NCBI RefSeq assembly: GCF_001028175.1
Contig: NZ_AEJF01000230.1
Coordinates: forward strand, 62,001-126,000
Direction: 5' to 3'
Length of the DNA stretch: 64,000 nt
Origin: Caballeronia mineralivorans PML1(12)
GTDB lineage: Bacteria > Pseudomonadota > Gammaproteobacteria > Burkholderiales > Burkholderiaceae
Shown: positions 60,002 to 64,000 of the stretch, piece by piece
Layout: each line of letters starts with the position of its first letter
Position numbering within the stretch: the stretch's first letter is position 1
Notes under the pieces: generated by a model
Databases searched by the model: none
Told to the model about the DNA's origin: nothing
Seen by the model: only the letters and a program-made list of their open reading frames with translations
Made by a program: the position numbers and the translations under genes

Positions 60002-61156
60002 ATGAATTCAACTCCCGTATTGAAGCCTGTCGAGGCGACCCCGATTCGCCCCGAAGCACGTCCCGCGACGAACGACTTTGTCCGCATCGAAAACGTCGTC
60101 AAGAAGTTCGGCGATTCCTTCGCCGTCGACGACGTCTCGCTCACGGTCGCCAAGAACGAACTGTTCGCGCTGCTCGGCAGTTCCGGATGCGGCAAGTCCA
60201 CGCTGCTGCGCATGCTCGCCGGGTTCGAAACCGTCACGTCGGGAAAGATCTACGTGGACGGTGAAGACCTTGCAACGCTGCCGCCCTACAAGCGCCCGGT
60301 GAACATGATGTTCCAGTCGTATGCACTTTTTCCGCATATGGACGTGACCGCGAACGTCGCGTTCGGCCTCAAGCAGGAAGGCACGCCGAAGAACGAGATC
60401 AAGGAACGCGTTGCCGACGTGCTGAACCTCGTGCAGATGAGCAAGTACGCAAAACGCAAACCGCATCAGCTCTCCGGTGGCCAGCAGCAGCGCGTTGCGC
60501 TCGCCCGCTCACTCGTCAAGCGACCGAAACTTCTCCTGCTCGACGAACCGATGTCCGCGCTCGACAAGAAGATCCGCCAGAAGACACAGCTTGAACTCGT
60601 GAACATTATCGAGAAAGTCGATGTCACCTGTGTGATGGTCACCCACGACCAGGAGGAAGCCATGACGATGGCTAACCGCCTCGCCGTCATGAACGAAGGC
60701 CGCATCGTGCAGATTGGCTCTCCGAACCAGGTCTACGACTATCCGAACAGCCGCTTCTCGGCCGAGTTCATTGGCTCGACAAACTTGTTCGAAGGTGTCG
60801 TGGTGGAGGATGAACCCGACCACATCTTCGTAGCAAGCGACGACCTCGATTCGCGCATGTACGTGAGCCATGGCGTGACCGGCCCGCTTGGCATGCCGGT
60901 CGGCATCTCGGTGCGGCCCGAACGCGTGTTTGTCTCGACGCAACGCCCCACCGCCCCGCACAACTGGGCACGCGGCGTGGTCTCCGGCATTGCGTACATG
61001 GGCAGCTATTCGCTGTATCACGTGCAACTGCCGAGCGGCAAGACGATCGTTTCCAATCTTGCCAGCGCGCACCTGATGGCCAACGGCGCGCCTTCCTATA
61101 ACGACGAAGTTTTCGTCCATTGGTCGGCGGCCGCCGGTGTGGTGCTCACACAATGA
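60002..61156 (+). CDS. Polyamine ABC transporter, ATP-binding protein (PotG/PotA-like)
   Basis: A 384-residue ATPase. FVRIENVVKKFGDSFAVDDV, Walker A GSSGCGKST, MMFQSYALFPHM, signature LSGGQQQRVA, Walker B LLLDEPMSALDKK, and VTHDQEEAM; then a TOBE domain with ISVRPERVFV. The ATG at 60002 gives the usual length and N-terminus. Unlike the relic at 49766-50620 it has all nucleotide motifs, so this is the working copy. It overlaps the first permease start by 4 bases. Confidence 0.95.
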   Translation: MNSTPVLKPVEATPIRPEARPATNDFVRIENVVKKFGDSFAVDDVSLTVAKNELFALLGSSGCGKSTLLRMLAGFETVTSGKIYVDGEDLATLPPYKRPVNMMFQSYALFPHMDVTANVAFGLKQEGTPKNEIKERVADVLNLVQMSKYAKRKPHQLSGGQQQRVALARSLVKRPKLLLLDEPMSALDKKIRQKTQLELVNIIEKVDVTCVMVTHDQEEAMTMANRLAVMNEGRIVQIGSPNQVYDYPNSRFSAEFIGSTNLFEGVVVEDEPDHIFVASDDLDSRMYVSHGVTGPLGMPVGISVRPERVFVSTQRPTAPHNWARGVVSGIAYMGSYSLYHVQLPSGKTIVSNLASAHLMANGAPSYNDEVFVHWSAAAGVVLTQ

Positions 61157-62073
61157 AAACCCTCACTCGCTCCTCGCTCCTCGCGCGCATCGTGCCGTCC
61201 GGCCGTACTGCCGTAATCGGCGCGCCGTTCCTCTGGCTCACGCTGTTCTTCGCGCTGCCCTTCCTGCTCGTCTTCAAGATCAGCTTCGCCGACCTGAAGC
61301 TCGGCATTCCGCCGTACACGAATCTCGTGAGCATGAAGGACGGCGTGATGCATTTCGCGCTGCAATTCAGTCACTACCTGTTCCTGCTGCAGGACGACCT
61401 GTATATCGCGACCTACATCAGCTCGCTGAAGATGGCGGCAGTCTCCACGTTCTTCTGTCTTCTGATCGGCTACCCGGTTGCGTACTACATCGCGCGCGCT
61501 GAACCGTCCAGACGCAACGTGCTGATGATGGGCGTGATGCTGCCCTTCTGGACCTCGTTCCTGATCCGCGTGTATGCATGGATCGGCATCCTCAAGGACG
61601 ACGGGCTGCTGAACCACACGCTGATCGCGCTCGGCCTGCTGCATACGCCGATGCGCCTCTATCACACCGATATCGGCGTCTATATCGGCATGGTCTATTC
61701 GTACCTGCCCTTCATGGTGATGCCGCTCTATGCGCACCTTGTGAAGATGGACCTGACGCTATTGGAAGCCGCCTATGACCTCGGCGCAAAACCATGGACG
61801 GCGTTCACCCGGATCACCTTGCCGCTCTCGAAGAACGGAATCATCGCGGGCAGCCTGCTTGTGTTCATTCCGGCGGTGGGCGAATACGTGATTCCCGAAC
61901 TGCTCGGCGGAGCCGACACGCTGATGATCGGCCGGGTCATGTGGGACGAGTTCTTCAACAACATGGATTGGCCGATGGCTTCAGCGGTGACGGTCGCCAT
62001 GGTCGTGCTGCTGCTCGTGCCGATGGCCGTGTTCCAGTACTACCAGGTCAAGGAACTGGAGGCATCGAAATGA
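61153..62073 (+). CDS. Polyamine ABC transporter permease (PotH-like)
   Basis: A 306-residue inner-membrane permease with six hydrophobic segments. PFLWLTLFFALPFLLVFKISFAD opens it; the docking loop is LLEAAYDLGAKPWTAFTRITLP. The start at 61153 overlaps the ATPase stop (ATGA), and its own stop overlaps the next permease in the same way. It forms a heterodimer with the product at 62070-62972. Confidence 0.94.
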   Translation: MKTLTRSSLLARIVPSGRTAVIGAPFLWLTLFFALPFLLVFKISFADLKLGIPPYTNLVSMKDGVMHFALQFSHYLFLLQDDLYIATYISSLKMAAVSTFFCLLIGYPVAYYIARAEPSRRNVLMMGVMLPFWTSFLIRVYAWIGILKDDGLLNHTLIALGLLHTPMRLYHTDIGVYIGMVYSYLPFMVMPLYAHLVKMDLTLLEAAYDLGAKPWTAFTRITLPLSKNGIIAGSLLVFIPAVGEYVIPELLGGADTLMIGRVMWDEFFNNMDWPMASAVTVAMVVLLLVPMAVFQYYQVKELEASK

Positions 62074-62972
62074 CCAAACCCAATAAATTTCTCTCGACCA
62101 GCGTGCTGACGTTTGGCTTCCTGTTCCTCTACATCCCGATCATCAGCCTGGTCGTGTACTCGTTCAACGAGTCGAAACTCGTGACGGTCTGGTCCGGGTT
62201 CTCGCTCAAGTGGTACGGCGCGCTGCTTCACGACGACGAGCTGCTCGGCGCCGCGTGGCTGTCGCTCAAGATCGGCTTGCTGACCGCGTGCGCGTCGGTG
62301 GTCATCGGCACGTGGTCAGGCTTCGTGCTCGCGCGCTTCGGCCGCTTTCGCGGCTTCACGCTTTTCACTGGCATGATCAACGCGCCGCTCGTGATCCCCG
62401 AAGTGATCCAGGGCATCTCACTACTGCTGCTTTTCGTCGCGCTCGAACAGATGTTCGGCTGGCCAAAGGGACGCGGCATGCTGACGATCTGGATCGGCCA
62501 CGTGATGCTGTGCGTGTCCTATGTCGCAATCATCGTGCAGTCGCGGGTGAAGGAACTCGACCGTTCGCTGGAAGAAGCTGCGCTCGATCTCGGCGCCACG
62601 CCGTTCAAGGTGTTCTTCGTCATCACGCTGCCGCTGATCTCGCAGGCGCTGCTGTCCGGGTGGCTGCTCTCGTTCACGCTTTCAATAGACGACCTCGTGC
62701 TGTCGGCATTCCTGTCGGGCCCCGGCTCGACCACGCTGCCGCTCGTCGTGTTCTCGCGCGTACGCCTCGGCCTGAACCCTGAAATGAACGCGCTCGCAAC
62801 CCTCTTCATTGCAATCGTGACGATCGGCGTGATCCTGGTCAACGCCTTGATGCTCGGAAAAGAACGCAGGCGCGTTCGCGACATGCAACTCGCCTTCGCC
62901 ACCGCGAAGTCGGACATGGAGCGCGAGGCCAACGAGCGCACGAACCGCGAAGAAGCCCTGAAAGCCGCATAA
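62070..62972 (+). CDS. Polyamine ABC transporter permease (PotI-like)
   Basis: A 300-residue permease starting MTKPNKFLSTSVLTFGFLFLYIPIISLVVYSFNES, a standard PotI/PotC N-terminus. The docking loop is SLEEAALDLGATPFKVFFVITLP. It starts in an ATGA overlap with the previous gene; the longer open frame upstream lies inside that gene. The C-terminal 45 residues are a charged helix (KERRRVRDMQLAF) that is longer than usual. Confidence 0.93.
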   Translation: MTKPNKFLSTSVLTFGFLFLYIPIISLVVYSFNESKLVTVWSGFSLKWYGALLHDDELLGAAWLSLKIGLLTACASVVIGTWSGFVLARFGRFRGFTLFTGMINAPLVIPEVIQGISLLLLFVALEQMFGWPKGRGMLTIWIGHVMLCVSYVAIIVQSRVKELDRSLEEAALDLGATPFKVFFVITLPLISQALLSGWLLSFTLSIDDLVLSAFLSGPGSTTLPLVVFSRVRLGLNPEMNALATLFIAIVTIGVILVNALMLGKERRRVRDMQLAFATAKSDMEREANERTNREEALKAA

Positions 62973-63015
62973 AAACAGCAGTTCCCCGTAATAACACGAC
63001 AACCGGAGAAATGGG

Positions 63016-64000
63016 ATGCAAAAGAAACTGATCTGCTTGCTGGTCGCGGCGTGTATGCCCGGCATGGCAATGGCCGATTCGACAAGTGCGCAAATCAAGG
63101 CACTTCAAAAACAACTCGAAGCCTTGCAAAAGGAGGTCAAGGAACTGCGCACGGAAGTCGCAACCAAGAAGACCGTGCCCTCGGTGGCTACCGCGCAAGC
63201 GGCACCTGTACCAGCCGCTGCTGCACCGGTGGACATCTCGTCGCCGGACTACGGCGCGCAGCGCGCGGCGCTCACCAACGACGACGTCACACGCATGAAG
63301 CAGCAGATTGCGAACCAGCAGTTGAAGGTGGATTCGCTCACGGATGCGGCGACCACCGGTCCGATCGCGGGCCTGTCGATTACGGGCTACATTGATCCGA
63401 CCTACGTCTACAACCGCGCACAAAGCTCGTCGTCGTTCCTGTTCGCGAACCACGAGAGCACGTACAACTACTTCAACAGCACCTTCGGCGATCTGTATCT
63501 CGACATCAAGAAGACCTTCGGCGTGGGTCCGATGGCGCCATCGGCAGAAATCACGTTGATGCCTAACCGGGGCAACGGCATCACGCTGCTGCAAAACTCG
63601 AAGGGCGGGATTGGCAACAACATCCTGAACACAGCGGTTGTAACCGTACCGATCTCCGCGACGACCTCGTTCGTCACCGGTCTCATCCCGAGCTTCGGCG
63701 GTTATGAAGTGCAGCAGTCGAACATGATGACCACGCTCACGCACAACTTGCTGTATGACTTCTCCGATCCGGGCAGCTACATTGGTGTGGGCGTCAACTA
63801 CACCAGCGGCAACTGGGCGTCGAAATTCTTCCTCGGCAACGAGCAGTACCGCACCTACGGCTCCGTCACGCAGACGGGCACGAACGCACTCGGCGACCCG
63901 ATCACGACCAGCAACAAGATACCGACCTTCACCGCGCGCACGGACTACACCTGGTCCAGCGCACTCGATATCGGCGGGTCGTTCAACATCGGCCGGCAGA
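63016..64000 (+). CDS. DUF3138 family outer-membrane protein (partial, runs off the window)
   Basis: The first 328 residues are present. Signal peptide MQKKLICLLVAACMPGMAMA, then a coiled coil (SAQIKALQKQLEALQKEVKEL), an Ala/Pro linker, and from about residue 115 beta-strand repeats typical of a porin-like barrel (ITGYIDPTYVYNRAQ, YIGVGVNYTSGNWASKFFLG). This matches DUF3138, a Burkholderiaceae family probably forming outer-membrane channels. Its place after a putrescine importer suggests a role in polyamine entry. The upstream ATG at 63011 is out of frame. Confidence 0.85.
   Translation, partial: MQKKLICLLVAACMPGMAMADSTSAQIKALQKQLEALQKEVKELRTEVATKKTVPSVATAQAAPVPAAAAPVDISSPDYGAQRAALTNDDVTRMKQQIANQQLKVDSLTDAATTGPIAGLSITGYIDPTYVYNRAQSSSSFLFANHESTYNYFNSTFGDLYLDIKKTFGVGPMAPSAEITLMPNRGNGITLLQNSKGGIGNNILNTAVVTVPISATTSFVTGLIPSFGGYEVQQSNMMTTLTHNLLYDFSDPGSYIGVGVNYTSGNWASKFFLGNEQYRTYGSVTQTGTNALGDPITTSNKIPTFTARTDYTWSSALDIGGSFNIGRQ

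Noticed and set aside
1-64000. tRNA or rRNA genes
   Set aside because: No cloverleaf-like or rRNA sequence was recognised on reading; a dedicated tRNA search would be needed to exclude a tRNA at the island borders.

Overview
The window looks like a chromosome or megaplasmid segment of a soil or plant-associated member of the Burkholderiaceae, most likely Paraburkholderia, Caballeronia or Burkholderia. The evidence is inferential: GC-rich codon use, a DUF4148 small exported protein, two Burkholderia-type trimeric porins, a Bug/TctC receptor with its tripartite tricarboxylate transporter, a DUF3138 outer-membrane protein, long PhyH/CoxG/CoxSML operons and P2-type prophage debris.

Layout. (1) 1-5.9 kb: end of a class III aminotransferase, a complete polar-amino-acid ABC importer, a sarcosine-oxidase-like flavoprotein and a GhrA-like 2-hydroxyacid dehydrogenase, ended by an IS21 istA relic. 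(2) 6.5-19.1 kb: a self-contained catabolic locus. One MarR regulator and a four-gene amino-acid-type ABC importer face a seven-gene minus-strand operon (amidohydrolase, CoxL, CoxM, CoxS, CoxG-like SRPBCC, DUF1116/AllG-like, PhyH dioxygenase). A second MarR, a paralogue of the first, is divergent from the operon. The substrate is not known; this is the best candidate for an undescribed pathway. (3) 19.3-30.9 kb: a decayed mobile island. It holds an SOS-boxed small gene, an IS110-truncated SRAP gene, P2-like prophage relics (replication protein A fragment, Ogr-like zinc fingers, terminase fragment), a ParA/ribbon-helix-helix partition pair with repeat sites, an IS630 copy and four type II toxin-antitoxin loci (two BrnTA, HicAB, VapBC). 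One BrnT has a stop at codon 2. (4) 31.1-49.7 kb: an uptake and sensing region. It has two Tat-exported hydrolases (alpha/beta and FAH fold), an orphan ModA-like binding protein, two YncE-like beta-propellers, two near-identical porins, a DctB/DctD-type two-component system with a clear sigma-54 promoter before one porin, a TctA/TctB/TctC transporter, a VOC protein, a 4,5-dihydroxyphthalate-decarboxylase-like protein and a GntR regulator with recognisable operator repeats. (5) 49.8-64 kb: polyamine import and degradation (agmatinase, aldehyde dehydrogenase, PuuR-like regulator, PuuD, PuuA, class III aminotransferase, PotFGHI-type importer, DUF3138 porin-like protein), plus an N-terminally deleted ABC ATPase relic.

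How the parts work together. Regions 1, 2 and 5 each pair a dedicated ABC importer with the enzymes likely to act on its substrate. Region 4 pairs porins, periplasmic hydrolases and a high-affinity TTT system under a membrane sensor. Region 3 is accessory DNA between them. No rRNA, tRNA or CRISPR array was recognised.
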